A stretch of DNA of 64,000 bases from positions 1-64,000 of the forward strand of contig NZ_CADIKB010000027.1 of the NCBI RefSeq assembly GCF_902859825.1. Reading direction: 5' to 3'. Shown here piece after piece: positions 34,395 through 43,344 of this stretch (its first letter is position 1; each line of letters begins with the position of its first letter). The DNA is from Paraburkholderia phenoliruptrix. Lineage in GTDB: Bacteria; Pseudomonadota; Gammaproteobacteria; Burkholderiales; Burkholderiaceae. The position numbers and the translations under genes are program-made. The notes under the pieces were generated by a model. That model was not told the DNA's origin, did no database searches, and saw only the letters and a program-made list of their open reading frames with translations.

Positions 34395-34964
34395 ATGGAC
34401 CACAACCTCACCTCACTCGATGCCGCAGAGGCACGCAAGCCCACACTGCGGGAGATTTTCGGCGGTTTTCTCGGCCTCGGGCTCATCTCATTCGGCGGCG
34501 CGCTGCCGCTTGCGCGCCGCGCGCTCGTCGAACAGCGCCGCTGGCTAAGCGCCGAAGACTTCACCGATCTGCTCGGCCTTTGCCAATTCCTGCCGGGCGG
34601 CAATGTGATCAATCTGTCGGTGGCCGTGGGCATGCGCTTTCGCGGCATCCCGGGCGCGCTCGCCGGCATACTCGGACTGATTGCGGGGCCGTCGCTCGTG
34701 GTAATCGGTCTTGGCGTGCTGTACGAGCACACGCAAGACGATCCGCACGTGCGCCATCTGTTCGCGGGTCTCGCGGCCGCGGCGGCGGGCCTGCTCATTT
34801 CGATGGCCGTAAAAATTCTGCTGCCGTTGCGGCATAAACCGATGGCCGCGCTGATCGCCGCGCTCGGCTTCATCGCGATTGCCATCCTGCGGCTGCCGCT
34901 TTTGCCCACCATGCTGGTGTTGACGCCGCTTAGCATCTACGTTGCATCGAGGAATGCGCAATGA
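34395..34964 (+). CDS. chrA: Chromate transporter, short-chain subunit 1
   Basis: A 189-residue membrane protein with the CHR domain (FLGLGLISFGGALPLARRAL; FCQFLPGGNVINLSV in near-canonical form). About five or six hydrophobic segments are visible. Short-chain CHR proteins occur as pairs that together equal one full ChrA; the second half is encoded 4 bp overlapping. The pair should export chromate or a related oxyanion through the inner membrane. It is divergent from a LysR gene. Confidence 0.88.
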   Translation: MDHNLTSLDAAEARKPTLREIFGGFLGLGLISFGGALPLARRALVEQRRWLSAEDFTDLLGLCQFLPGGNVINLSVAVGMRFRGIPGALAGILGLIAGPSLVVIGLGVLYEHTQDDPHVRHLFAGLAAAAAGLLISMAVKILLPLRHKPMAALIAALGFIAIAILRLPLLPTMLVLTPLSIYVASRNAQ

Positions 34965-35488
34965 ACGACACACTCGTTTCGCTCGCCATCATTTTTAGCC
35001 AGCTTTCGCTACTCGCATTCGGCGGCGGCAACACCATTCTTCCGGAGATGCAGCGGCAAGTAGTCGAGGTGCATCACTGGATGCCGGCCAGCGAATTCAG
35101 CGCGCTATTCGCGCTCGCGCAAGCCGCGCCCGGCCCGAACCTGATGATCGTGACGCTGATTGGATGGCATGTGGCCGGTTGGCCGGGCATGCTCGTCACG
35201 TCGATCGCGAAGTTCGGACCGTCTTCGATTGTGACGATTCTCGCGCTGCACGCGTGGGACCGCTTCAAGGACCGGCCGTGGCGGCGCTACGCGCAATGGG
35301 GACTGGTGCCGGTAACGGCCGGCATCGTCGCGGCGAGCGCGGCGCTGATCGCGCAAGCGTCGGATTCGACCGCGATTGCATGGGCGATTACCGCGGTCAC
35401 AGCAGCGATCGCGCTGAAGACGCGCGTTCATCCGCTGTGGCTGCTGGCGGCGGGTAGCTTGATCGGGCTGACGGGTTTTGGACAGTAA
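34961..35488 (+). CDS. chrA: Chromate transporter, short-chain subunit 2
   Basis: A 175-residue membrane protein, partner of the preceding CHR protein. The family motifs are FSQLSLLAFGGGNTILPEMQ and FALAQAAPGPNLMIVT. Its ATG overlaps the stop of the first gene (ATGA), so the two are translationally coupled. The gene converges with amn, 43 bp away. Confidence 0.88.
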   Translation: MNDTLVSLAIIFSQLSLLAFGGGNTILPEMQRQVVEVHHWMPASEFSALFALAQAAPGPNLMIVTLIGWHVAGWPGMLVTSIAKFGPSSIVTILALHAWDRFKDRPWRRYAQWGLVPVTAGIVAASAALIAQASDSTAIAWAITAVTAAIALKTRVHPLWLLAAGSLIGLTGFGQ

Positions 35489-35531
35489 GCGGGGAGCGCA
35501 GCGCCCGCACCGCGCGCTCGCCAAAGCCGGC

Positions 35532-37058
35532 TTACTGAAACGCCACTTCCGCGAAACTGCGCAGCTTGCGGCTATGCAAACGATGCAGTCCGTTCTCGCG
35601 CAACAGCTCCATCGCTTTCACGCCGATCTGCAGATGCTGGTCGACCTGCGCGCGATAAAACTGGTCGGCCATGCCGGGCAGCTTCAGTTCGCCGTGCAGC
35701 GGCTTGTCGGACACGCATAGCAAAGTGCCGTAAGGCACGCGGAAGCGGAATCCATTCGCGGCAATGGTCGCGCTTTCCATGTCGAGCGCAATCGCGCGGC
35801 TTTGCGACAGCCGCTGCACCGGCTCGCGATGATCGCGCAGTTCCCAGTTGCGATTGTCGACACTCGCGACGGTGCCCGTGCGCATCACGCGTTTCAGCTC
35901 CACGCCGTCGAGCTGCGTGACCTGCGCGACCGCGCGTTCCAGCGCGACCTGCACTTCGGCGAGCGCCGGAATCGGCACCCACAGCGGCAAGTCGGCGTCG
36001 AGCACGTGGTCCTCGCGCACATAACCGTGCGCGAGCACATAGTCGCCGAGGCGCTGCGTGTTGCGCAGACCCGCGCAGTGCCCGAGCATGATCCACGCAT
36101 GCGGACGCAGCACGGCAATGTGATCGGTGATGGTCTTCGCATTCGACGGCCCCACGCCGATGTTGATCATCGTGATGCCGCTGCCGTCCGCGCGCTTCAG
36201 GTGATACGCGGGCATTTGCGGCAGACGCGGCGGCGCGGTGCCTTCCTGCGCCTGCTCGCCGAGATTCTCGTTGTACGTGACGACGTCGCCCGGCTCGACG
36301 AACGACGTGTATTCGCTGCGATAGGCGCGCAGTTCCTCGTCGTCGGTATGGGCCATCATCGTGCGGCCGAGCTTGACGAATTCGTCGATATAGAACTGGT
36401 AGTTCGTGTACAGCACGTAGTTCTGGCAATGCGTGGGCGAGGTTGCCGTGTAGTGCTTCAGCCGATGCAGCGAGAAGTCCACGCGCGCCGCCGTGAACAA
36501 CGCAAGCGGATGCGGCTCGCCGGGCAGCGGCTCATACGTGCCGTTCACAATGCGGTCGTCGAGCAACGCGAGGTCCGGCGTGTCGAACACGTCGCGCATG
36601 AGGAAAAGGCGCTCGCGATCCAGATCGCCCTCGAGGTGAATGCCCTCGGCAAACGCAAAATGGATCGGAATGGGTTGCGTCGAAACGCCGACTTCTATCT
36701 TCACATGATGGTTCTTGGCCAGCAGCCGCAGTTGCTCGCGATAGTAGTTGCCGAACAGATCGGGCCGCGTGACCGTGGTCTCGAATACGCCGGGCCCCGC
36801 GACGAAACCATACGAGCGGCGCGAGTCGATATGTGTGTTCACTTCGGTGCACACGCGCACGAATGGGTAGCATGCGCGCACCCGGCGCTCGAACAGTTCG
36901 TTGCGGCGATAGCGCGCGAAGGCGTCGCGCAGGAAAGAGGTGTTCGCTTCGTAAATCGCCGACAGGCGGGTGACAGCTTCGGCAGCATCGTCGAAGGATT
37001 CGGTCGGGAAACTGTTGGCGGGAGTTTGCACCGCGCGTTGATTGGTATCGTTGTTCAT
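35532..37058 (-). CDS. amn: AMP nucleosidase
   Basis: A 508-residue enzyme that splits AMP into adenine and ribose-5-phosphate and so controls adenylate levels. The N-terminal domain is AMP-nucleosidase-specific; the C-terminal part has the nucleoside-phosphorylase fold (MINIGVGPSNAKTITDHIAV, HAWIMLGHCAGLRN, and ALDMESATIAANGFRFRVPY with the substrate-binding Glu). Length is slightly above the enterobacterial protein because of an N-terminal extension (DDAAEAVTRLSAIYEANTSF is the conserved start). The first ATG is used. It is monocistronic and divergent from the DUF2782 gene. Confidence 0.95.
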   Translation of the reverse strand: MNNDTNQRAVQTPANSFPTESFDDAAEAVTRLSAIYEANTSFLRDAFARYRRNELFERRVRACYPFVRVCTEVNTHIDSRRSYGFVAGPGVFETTVTRPDLFGNYYREQLRLLAKNHHVKIEVGVSTQPIPIHFAFAEGIHLEGDLDRERLFLMRDVFDTPDLALLDDRIVNGTYEPLPGEPHPLALFTAARVDFSLHRLKHYTATSPTHCQNYVLYTNYQFYIDEFVKLGRTMMAHTDDEELRAYRSEYTSFVEPGDVVTYNENLGEQAQEGTAPPRLPQMPAYHLKRADGSGITMINIGVGPSNAKTITDHIAVLRPHAWIMLGHCAGLRNTQRLGDYVLAHGYVREDHVLDADLPLWVPIPALAEVQVALERAVAQVTQLDGVELKRVMRTGTVASVDNRNWELRDHREPVQRLSQSRAIALDMESATIAANGFRFRVPYGTLLCVSDKPLHGELKLPGMADQFYRAQVDQHLQIGVKAMELLRENGLHRLHSRKLRSFAEVAFQ

Positions 37059-37258
37059 CTTCGTTCGCCTCTATTGATGAGATGACATTACCACGGAACC
37101 CGAGTTCGCCAAATGACCGCGCCGCCCGCGCGGCACGCGCTGCCGCGGGCGCCCGGAAGATGGCGGACGCTTCGCGCGAAAGCGGCGCAAAATAAGGCAT
37201 CGCGCCCGTGGCAGAGGCTGGATTTGCTAGAATCGGGGCACCATTCCGGAGAATCACC

Positions 37259-37654
37259 ATGAAGCCGCTCCTTCCCGTCGCCGTTGCACTGGCCGTGGCC
37301 TTTGGCAACGTCGCGATGGCTGCACAGCCCGTCGACGACACGCCGCCTCCGGGCGCACCGCAGTCCGCCAACGAACGCGCCGGCCTGCCCGATCTGGACA
37401 AGATCAACCGGCCGGCCGCCGAGGTCAGCTCGAAGGTCGAAATCAACGTCCCGCGCACGCCGAGCTTTTACGAGCGCAGCGCGAACGGCACTGAAATCAC
37501 CGAATACCGCGACAAAGGCAAGCCCGTCGAAATCAACGTGCACTCGAACCTCGGCACGCGCTATCACATGAGCGCGCCGCTCGACACGTCGCCCGCCGTG
37601 CGCGACAACGGTCGTGCGAGCACGCGTTTGCCGTCGGTGAACCTGACTTATTGA
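37259..37654 (+). CDS. DUF2782 family periplasmic protein
   Basis: A 131-residue protein with a signal peptide of about 21 residues (LLPVAVALAVAFGNVAMA). The mature part matches the DUF2782 pattern (EINVPRTPSFYERSANGTE and ITEYRDKGKPVEINVHSN), including the YRD-x-G-x-P block. The function of the family is unknown. GGAG lies before the ATG at 37259; the upstream frame adds an unrelated 17 residues. It sits 225 bp before thrB. Confidence 0.85.
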   Translation: MKPLLPVAVALAVAFGNVAMAAQPVDDTPPPGAPQSANERAGLPDLDKINRPAAEVSSKVEINVPRTPSFYERSANGTEITEYRDKGKPVEINVHSNLGTRYHMSAPLDTSPAVRDNGRASTRLPSVNLTY

Positions 37655-37879
37655 CCGATGCAGGGCGGGGCGCCGGCCTCGCCCGCCTCGTTGTTTTCGT
37701 CGAGCATCCGCGGCTGGCGTGCCGCGGCTTAGCCGTAACCGCTTCAAGACCGCTGTTGCCGTGAATCCCGCTGCCGTTTGCGGACCCGCCCTTCGCGCGT
37801 TCGCCGCTGCCTTGACCACCGCACGCATTCCGCTGGCCGACTCGCGCCAGCCCGACCAACCTGATCCGACGTTTTCCGC

Positions 37880-38875
37880 ATGGCTGTCTTCACCGCTGTC
37901 ACCGAATCCCAACTTGCAGACTGGATGCGCCATTACGATCTCGGCGAGGTCGTCGAATTTCGCGGCATTTCATCCGGCATCGAAAACAGCAATTTTTTTC
38001 TGACGACGACGCGCGGCGAATACGTCCTCACCATCTTCGAAAAGCTCACAGCCGAGCAACTGCCGTTCTATCTGGACCTGATGCGGCATCTGGCCGCTCA
38101 CCGCGTGCCGGTGCCTGACCCGATGCCACGCGAGGACGGTTCTCTCTTCGGCATGCTGCTCGGCAAGCCCGCGGCGATCGTGACGAAACTCGAAGGCGCG
38201 CCGGAACTCGCGCCGGGCGTCGAGCACTGCATCGAGGTCGGGCAGATGCTGGCTCGCATGCATCTGGCCGGGCGCGATTACACCGGCTATCAGCCGAATC
38301 TGCGCAGCCTGCCGTGGTGGCAGGAAACGGTGCCGACCATCCTGCCGTTTCTCGAAGGCGAGCAGCGTGAGCTGCTGTCCTCCGAACTCGCGTATCAGGA
38401 GGCGTTCTTTGCCTCCGCCGATTACGCCGCGCTGCCCGAAGGCCCCTGCCACGCCGACCTGTTCCGCGACAACGCGATGTTCGCGCACGCCGCGCCCGAG
38501 ACCGGCCACGAAGTGCGGCTCGGCGGCTTCTTCGACTTTTACTTCGCCGGCTGCGACAAGTGGCTGTTCGACGTCGCAGTGACCGTCAACGACTGGTGCG
38601 TGGATCTCGCCACGGGCAAGCTCGATGAAGCGCGCACCGAAGCGATGTTGCGCGCGTACCAGACCGTGCGGCCCTTCACCGCCGAGGAAAACCGCCATTG
38701 GGGCGACATGCTGCGGGCAGGCGCATACCGTTTCTGGGTCTCGCGCCTGTATGATTTTTATTTGCCGCGCGCGGCCGAGCTGCTCAAACCGCACGACCCC
38801 GGCCACTTCGAACGCATTCTGCGCGAACGCCTGTCCGGCGTCGCACTTCCTGGCATTCATACCTCATGCAACTGA
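37880..38875 (+). CDS. thrB: Homoserine kinase (APH-fold type)
   Basis: A 331-residue kinase of the phosphotransferase (APH) fold, the form used by betaproteobacteria. ISSGIENSNFFLTTTRGEYV is the nucleotide loop and Lys area; the catalytic loop is CHADLFRDNAMF and the DFG-like motif is GGFFDFYFAGCDKW. It phosphorylates homoserine on the way to threonine. Its last 10 bp overlap the next gene, so the two are probably translated together. Confidence 0.93.
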   Translation: MAVFTAVTESQLADWMRHYDLGEVVEFRGISSGIENSNFFLTTTRGEYVLTIFEKLTAEQLPFYLDLMRHLAAHRVPVPDPMPREDGSLFGMLLGKPAAIVTKLEGAPELAPGVEHCIEVGQMLARMHLAGRDYTGYQPNLRSLPWWQETVPTILPFLEGEQRELLSSELAYQEAFFASADYAALPEGPCHADLFRDNAMFAHAAPETGHEVRLGGFFDFYFAGCDKWLFDVAVTVNDWCVDLATGKLDEARTEAMLRAYQTVRPFTAEENRHWGDMLRAGAYRFWVSRLYDFYLPRAAELLKPHDPGHFERILRERLSGVALPGIHTSCN

Positions 38876-39675
38876 TCGAAGTCCCCGCGAAAGCCGGCTA
38901 TGTATGGTTCCGGCAAGGCATCTGGCTGTTTCGCAAGAATCCGCTCGCGTTTCTGACGCTCTTCTTCACCTACCTGCTGGTGATGACGCTCGTCGCGCAA
39001 ATTCCGCTGATCGGCAGCGTGTTGCCGCTCGCGTTCATTCCCGGCGTGGCGGTCGGTTTCATGGCGGCATGCCGCAATACCATCGCCGGCAAGCCGGTGT
39101 TCCCGACCATTCTCGTGGACGGCTTCCGCTCCTACGGCCCGGTGGTGGCGCGCCGGCTGATCGTGCTCGGCGTGTTCTATGTGATCGCGATGGCGCTGGT
39201 GCTGGCGGGCTCCGCGCTCGCCGACGGCGGCATGCTGCTCAGGGTGATGCTCGGCGCGGGCGGGGCCCTCGACCCCGAGGCGCTGGCCAACAGCAACATG
39301 CCGCTTGCCGTGGTCACGGCCTTCGCGTTCTACGTTCCGGTGGCCATGCTTTTCTGGTTCTCGCCGATTCTCGCGGCGTGGCATGACGTGCCGCCCATCA
39401 AGGCCATGTTCTTCAGCCTCGTCAGCTGCTGGCGCAATCGCGGCGCGTTCATCGTATTCGGCGCGCTGTGGTTCGCCGTGGCGATGACCGTATCGCTCGG
39501 CTTGTCGGCGCTGATGCAGGGGCTCGGCGCGGGCGACTTCGCGTTTGCGGTGCTGATGCCCGCGACGATGATCGTCACCACCATGCTGTATTGCTCGTTC
39601 TACGCGACGTATCGCGGCTGCTACGGCGTGCAAACGCCGCAAACGCCGGATCTGCCGACCACGCCGGCGGCCTGA
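38866..39675 (+). CDS. BPSS1780-type integral membrane protein
   Basis: A 269-residue inner-membrane protein with about six hydrophobic segments (for example AFLTLFFTYLLVMTLVAQIP, MLLRVMLGAG, FAVLMPATMIVTTMLYC). The short cytoplasmic N-terminus VPAKAGYVWFRQGIWLFRKN is typical of this Burkholderia family. Function is unknown. It overlaps the thrB end by 10 bp. Confidence 0.8.
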   Translation: MQLIEVPAKAGYVWFRQGIWLFRKNPLAFLTLFFTYLLVMTLVAQIPLIGSVLPLAFIPGVAVGFMAACRNTIAGKPVFPTILVDGFRSYGPVVARRLIVLGVFYVIAMALVLAGSALADGGMLLRVMLGAGGALDPEALANSNMPLAVVTAFAFYVPVAMLFWFSPILAAWHDVPPIKAMFFSLVSCWRNRGAFIVFGALWFAVAMTVSLGLSALMQGLGAGDFAFAVLMPATMIVTTMLYCSFYATYRGCYGVQTPQTPDLPTTPAA

Positions 39676-39826
39676 AACCTTGAAGGCGTGACTTCGGCCG
39701 CGGTGCGAACAACGGGCGGCCGGGTTCCGGTTGCTCGCGTGAGGGCCATGCCTGCCGCGGCGGTCGCATCCGTTCAGAGCTGCGTAAGCCCGCTCCGCAA
39801 ACAGCCGTTTACCGCTCCACTTGCCG

Positions 39827-41326
39827 ATGACACGCGTCCGCCATCTGAACGACAGCTTCTACACCGGTCTGGTCTGGTTCCGCCGCGACCTGCGTACAAC
39901 CGACAACGCCGCGCTCTATTACGCGCTCAAACATTGCGAGCGCGTCTGGTGCGTGTTCGTGTTCGATACGACCATCCTGCAACCGCTCGTCGACAGGTGG
40001 CAGACGCGCCATCCGGGCACGCAGGCGCAGGACCGGCGTGTCGAGTTCATTCTTGGCTCGCTGCGCGAACTCGACGAAGCACTGCGCGCGCAAGGCGGCG
40101 GCCTCGTCGTGTTGTATGGCGACCCGGCGGATCTCGTGCCGAAGCTCGCCGATCAGCTTCACGTGGACGCGGTATTCATCAACCACGACTACGAACCCGC
40201 CGCCATCGAAAGAGACGACACGGTGCGCGAGCGCCTCGCAGAAACGGGCCACGCGTTTCGCACGTTCAAGGATCAGGTGATTTTCGAGCGCGCGGAACTG
40301 CTGACCGGTCAGAAGAAGCCGTTCACCGTCTTCACGCCGTACAAGAACGCCTGGCTCAAACAATTGACGAGCTTCGACCTGAAGCCCTACCCGGTCGAAA
40401 CTTACGCGACCCGTCTGGCCTCGTTGCCGCCGGCCCTGGACCGGCAGCTGCCGACGCTCGAACAACTCGGCTTCGCTCCGGGCAACCTCGCGGAACTGGA
40501 CTTGCCCACGGGCATGAGCGGCGCACAGCGGCTGCTGGACGACTTTCTGACGCGAATCGACAGCTACGCCGAACGGCGCGATTTTCCGGCCGTCAAGGGT
40601 CCGAGCTACCTCTCGGTGCATTTGCGCTTCGGCACCGTATCGATCCGCACGCTCGCGCGGCTCGCGCATGAAATGTCGCTACAGCCGGACGGCCGTGGCG
40701 CGGCCACGTGGCTGTCGGAACTTATCTGGCGGGATTTTTACTTCATGATCCTTGCGCATCACCCGAGGCTGGCGGGCGGCGCGTCGTTCAAGGAGGAGTA
40801 CGACCGGCTGCGGTGGGAGCAGGGTCCTGAGGCGGACGCCGCCTTCGCCGCGTGGTGCGAAGGCCGCACGGGCTACCCGCTGATCGACGCCGCGATGCTG
40901 CAACTGAACCGCACCGGCTACATGCACAACCGCCTGCGCATGGTGACGGCGAGTTTTCTGGTCAAGGATCTGGGTGTCGACTGGCGGCTCGGCGAGCGCT
41001 ATTTCGCCGAACAATTGAACGACTATGATTTCGCCGCGAATAACGGCGGCTGGCAGTGGGCGGCTTCGACGGGATGCGATGCGCAGCCCTATTTCCGCAT
41101 CTTCAATCCGATCACGCAGTCGGAAAAATTCGATGCCGACGGCCGGTTTATCAAACGCTATCTGCCGCAACTCGGCAAGCTGCCGGCGAAATGGATTCAT
41201 GCGCCGTGGCTGGCAGGCCCGCAACGGCTGGCGGAATTCGGTGTTGCGCTGGGCGACAACTACCCGGCCCCGATTGTGGACCACGCGCAGGCAAGGGCGC
41301 GGACGCTAGCCCGTTTCGGTAAGTGA
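39827..41326 (+). CDS. phr: Deoxyribodipyrimidine photolyase
   Basis: A 499-residue class I photolyase. The N-terminal alpha/beta antenna domain starts TGLVWFRRDLRTTDNAALYY. The C-terminal FAD domain carries ELIWRDFYFMILAHHPRL, GYPLIDAAMLQLNRTGYMHN and NDYDFAANNGGWQWAASTGC, which bind FAD and the flipped-out dimer. It uses light energy to repair cyclobutane pyrimidine dimers. A TTG start at 39821 also fits the frame; the ATG at 39827 is chosen. Confidence 0.95.
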   Translation: MTRVRHLNDSFYTGLVWFRRDLRTTDNAALYYALKHCERVWCVFVFDTTILQPLVDRWQTRHPGTQAQDRRVEFILGSLRELDEALRAQGGGLVVLYGDPADLVPKLADQLHVDAVFINHDYEPAAIERDDTVRERLAETGHAFRTFKDQVIFERAELLTGQKKPFTVFTPYKNAWLKQLTSFDLKPYPVETYATRLASLPPALDRQLPTLEQLGFAPGNLAELDLPTGMSGAQRLLDDFLTRIDSYAERRDFPAVKGPSYLSVHLRFGTVSIRTLARLAHEMSLQPDGRGAATWLSELIWRDFYFMILAHHPRLAGGASFKEEYDRLRWEQGPEADAAFAAWCEGRTGYPLIDAAMLQLNRTGYMHNRLRMVTASFLVKDLGVDWRLGERYFAEQLNDYDFAANNGGWQWAASTGCDAQPYFRIFNPITQSEKFDADGRFIKRYLPQLGKLPAKWIHAPWLAGPQRLAEFGVALGDNYPAPIVDHAQARARTLARFGK

Positions 41327-41458
41327 GCACACGCTCACAGAAGTGCAACAATCCGCATGGAGAAGGGCTGCGCATGAGCCCGGGGCGCAGAAGCGAAACG
41401 CTCGCACCCTGCACCGGCGTCTATTATTACCGCCGATGCTTCGCTGAAGACGCTCAGC

Positions 41459-41635
41459 TTAGTGCTGGCTCATCCACGACGGCTGGCGGAAGTTCGTTTC
41501 GCGATCCAGCTTGCGCATGCGGAATTCCAGGTCGTACAGGTCCGTTGCTTCAGCGAGGAACGCGTCTGCGCGCTCTTTGGCGAGTTGTTCGGGCGACTTC
41601 GTCAGAAACAGGAACAGGCGGGTAAGCAGGTACAT
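41459..41635 (-). CDS. DUF3563 family small protein
   Basis: A 58-residue protein matching the DUF3563 pattern (LTKSPEQLAKERADAFLAEA, TDLYDLEFRMRKLDRETNF, SWMSQH). The N-terminus is hydrophobic and basic; the rest is charged and helical. These short proteins are common in Burkholderia with no known function. The ATG at 41635 follows GAGGTTGACC; a TTG at 41650 gives five more residues. A strong promoter with nested inverted repeats lies upstream, which suggests tight control of this tiny gene. Confidence 0.85.
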   Translation of the reverse strand: MYLLTRLFLFLTKSPEQLAKERADAFLAEATDLYDLEFRMRKLDRETNFRQPSWMSQH

Positions 41636-41655
41636 GGTCAACCTCGACAATGAGT

Positions 41656-41702
41656 TTAGGCGTTAACGCCTAAGGGATAACCCGTATTATAGGGAAAACC
41701 CT
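41656..41702 (-). promoter_or_regulatory. Promoter with nested inverted repeats upstream of the DUF3563 gene
   Basis: TATAAT on the minus strand (41691-41686) is flanked by GGGATAACCC (41674-41683) and AGGGAAAACCCT (41691-41702), which are direct repeats of one another 18 bp apart. A perfect 18-bp palindrome of TTAGGC-GTTAAC-GCCTAA form lies at 41656-41673, between the expected transcription start and the ATG. Such layered dyads usually mark operator sites. Confidence 0.55.
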
Positions 41703-41742
41703 AGGAACGCGCCAGCACTCATTTCGAAGTGTTGCTCAAACG

Positions 41743-42930
41743 TCACCGGGCGTAGAACCAAGGTGCCGCGCCGCTTTCCTCGACACCTGCCCCCACGCGC
41801 CGCTGGTGCTTGAAGAATTCCCAGATCATGGCGCTCGCGTCCGGACCTTTCGACGAATGGAACGGCACGGCGTCGTCGCCGCCGGCCCACGCGTGCGCGA
41901 GCCCTTGCACGCGGCACACGCGCACCACGCGCCGCCCGCTGCGGAAATAGTCGCGCATCGTCACGCCGCCTTTGCGCTCTTCGCGCAACTCGCCGGCTTT
42001 GCGCGCGCCGGTCGGATCGATCATCCGGTTGAGCCGCAAAAATTGCGTCGCAAGCTGGTCGGCATTGACCGGCGCGACTACATGGTCGGCGTCGCCGTGG
42101 ATGATTATCGCCGGCATGCCGGGGTAATGCGCCACATCGGCCACCTCGTCGACGAGTTCGACCGCGTCGCGCCGCGCCCCGCGCCGCATCACGTCCATGG
42201 CGGTGATGCCGGAGCGGGCCTCGCCGAAAGCGGGCCCGGAATGCAGCGCAACCGCCGCGAAGCGCTCCGGAAAATGCAGCGCCAGCAGCGCCGTCAGCCC
42301 GGCGCCGGCCGAAATTCCGGCGACGTACACCCGCTCGCTGTCGAACCCATGCTGGGCGACGAGCGCATCGACAAGCGACACAACCGCGCGCGCCTCCGCG
42401 CCGCCCGCGCTTTCGCCTGCGTCGTACCAATGCCAGCAGCGGTGCGAATGCGCGTGCTTCGACTGTTCCGGATAAACCACGGCAAAGCCGTAGCGGTCCG
42501 CCAGCACGTTCATGCGCGTGCCTTGGGCAAATTCGTCGATGGATTGCGTGCAGCCGTGCAGCATCACGACGAGCGGCATGCTGTCGAGCGCATGGCCCGA
42601 CGGCACATACAAACCATATTGCAGATGATTGACGAGCCGCCCGGGCGCCGCGGGCGCCGAATGGAACGAGCGCGTCCACGCGCCGCTCGCCCACGCCGCC
42701 GCGCGCGGACGAACCCGCGATTCGCGCGCGCTCGGGCGCGGCGCCTCGCGTTTGGCCGGTGCACGGAGCGCCGCGGACTTGAGCGGGCGCACTTTGGTCG
42801 ACGGCTTGCTGGTCGCCGGACGGGCTGGGCGCGTGGTAGTGCGCTTCGCGGTCTTCTGCGCGTGCTCGGTTTGAATCGCCAGCAGGCGCTTCAAACCGCG
42901 AAGCCAGATGTTCGATAGACTTTTTGCCAT
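41743..42930 (-). CDS. PHB-depolymerase-type esterase (LpqC family)
   Basis: A 395-residue alpha/beta hydrolase. A basic, Lys/Arg/Thr/Pro-rich N-terminal stretch (about residues 20-95) precedes the catalytic domain: MPLVVMLHGCTQSIDEFAQG, the nucleophile elbow VAGISAGAGLTALLALHFPE, Asp in IIIHGDADHVVAPVNADQ, and His in GLAHAWAGGDD. Family members break down polyhydroxybutyrate or feruloyl esters. There is no signal peptide, so an intracellular PHB mobilising role is possible. Start at 42930 follows GAGG; the longer frame upstream is not conserved-looking. Confidence 0.85.
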   Translation of the reverse strand: MAKSLSNIWLRGLKRLLAIQTEHAQKTAKRTTTRPARPATSKPSTKVRPLKSAALRAPAKREAPRPSARESRVRPRAAAWASGAWTRSFHSAPAAPGRLVNHLQYGLYVPSGHALDSMPLVVMLHGCTQSIDEFAQGTRMNVLADRYGFAVVYPEQSKHAHSHRCWHWYDAGESAGGAEARAVVSLVDALVAQHGFDSERVYVAGISAGAGLTALLALHFPERFAAVALHSGPAFGEARSGITAMDVMRRGARRDAVELVDEVADVAHYPGMPAIIIHGDADHVVAPVNADQLATQFLRLNRMIDPTGARKAGELREERKGGVTMRDYFRSGRRVVRVCRVQGLAHAWAGGDDAVPFHSSKGPDASAMIWEFFKHQRRVGAGVEESGAAPWFYAR

Positions 42931-43344
42931 CGGCGCAAAACCTCGCAAAAAGGGGCAGGATGATGGGGCGAAATATGCTTCTTGTGCAATGCACAATAAC
43001 ATCAATCCGCACGCTATGCAGGACGCTTCAAACGAATTCCGCCGCTGCCCACCGTGCCCGTCACCGGCCGCCAACGGGCCGCCGCCAGCCCGCCGCAGGC
43101 TACCCGCCACAGCCGCCCATTAACCTTGCCGGCGCGCCGCCACCTAGGGGCGAGCCGCCCTGAGCTGGCCTCAGCTGCCCTGTTAGCAAGCTAACGTCCC
43201 GCAGCAAAAAGCTTTTTTGCCCGGCGCCAGCCGTGGGCACAGCCCGTCTATACTGGCGGTTATCCCGGCGCGTCGGCGATTCATGCTGTTCGCGCGTTGC
43301 AGTGTGATATCAATAATTCTATGCGGCTCTGATCGCCTGTCCCG
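42931..43344. other. Intergenic region between the esterase and PAP2 genes
   Basis: No gene is supported. It holds the esterase operator candidate at 42982-42996, a GCC-repeat-rich stretch around 43070-43130 and an AT-rich near-palindrome around 43203-43219 (GCAAAAAGCTTTTTTGC). Confidence 0.4.
42982..42996. promoter_or_regulatory. Perfect 15-bp dyad, candidate operator of the PHB-type esterase gene
   Basis: TTGTGCA, A, TGCACAA: a perfect inverted repeat about 52 bp before the esterase ATG. It overlaps a possible promoter read on the minus strand (TTATTG, 16 bp, CATATT). TGC/GCA dyads are used by PhaR-type regulators of PHB metabolism; that link is an inference. Confidence 0.45.
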
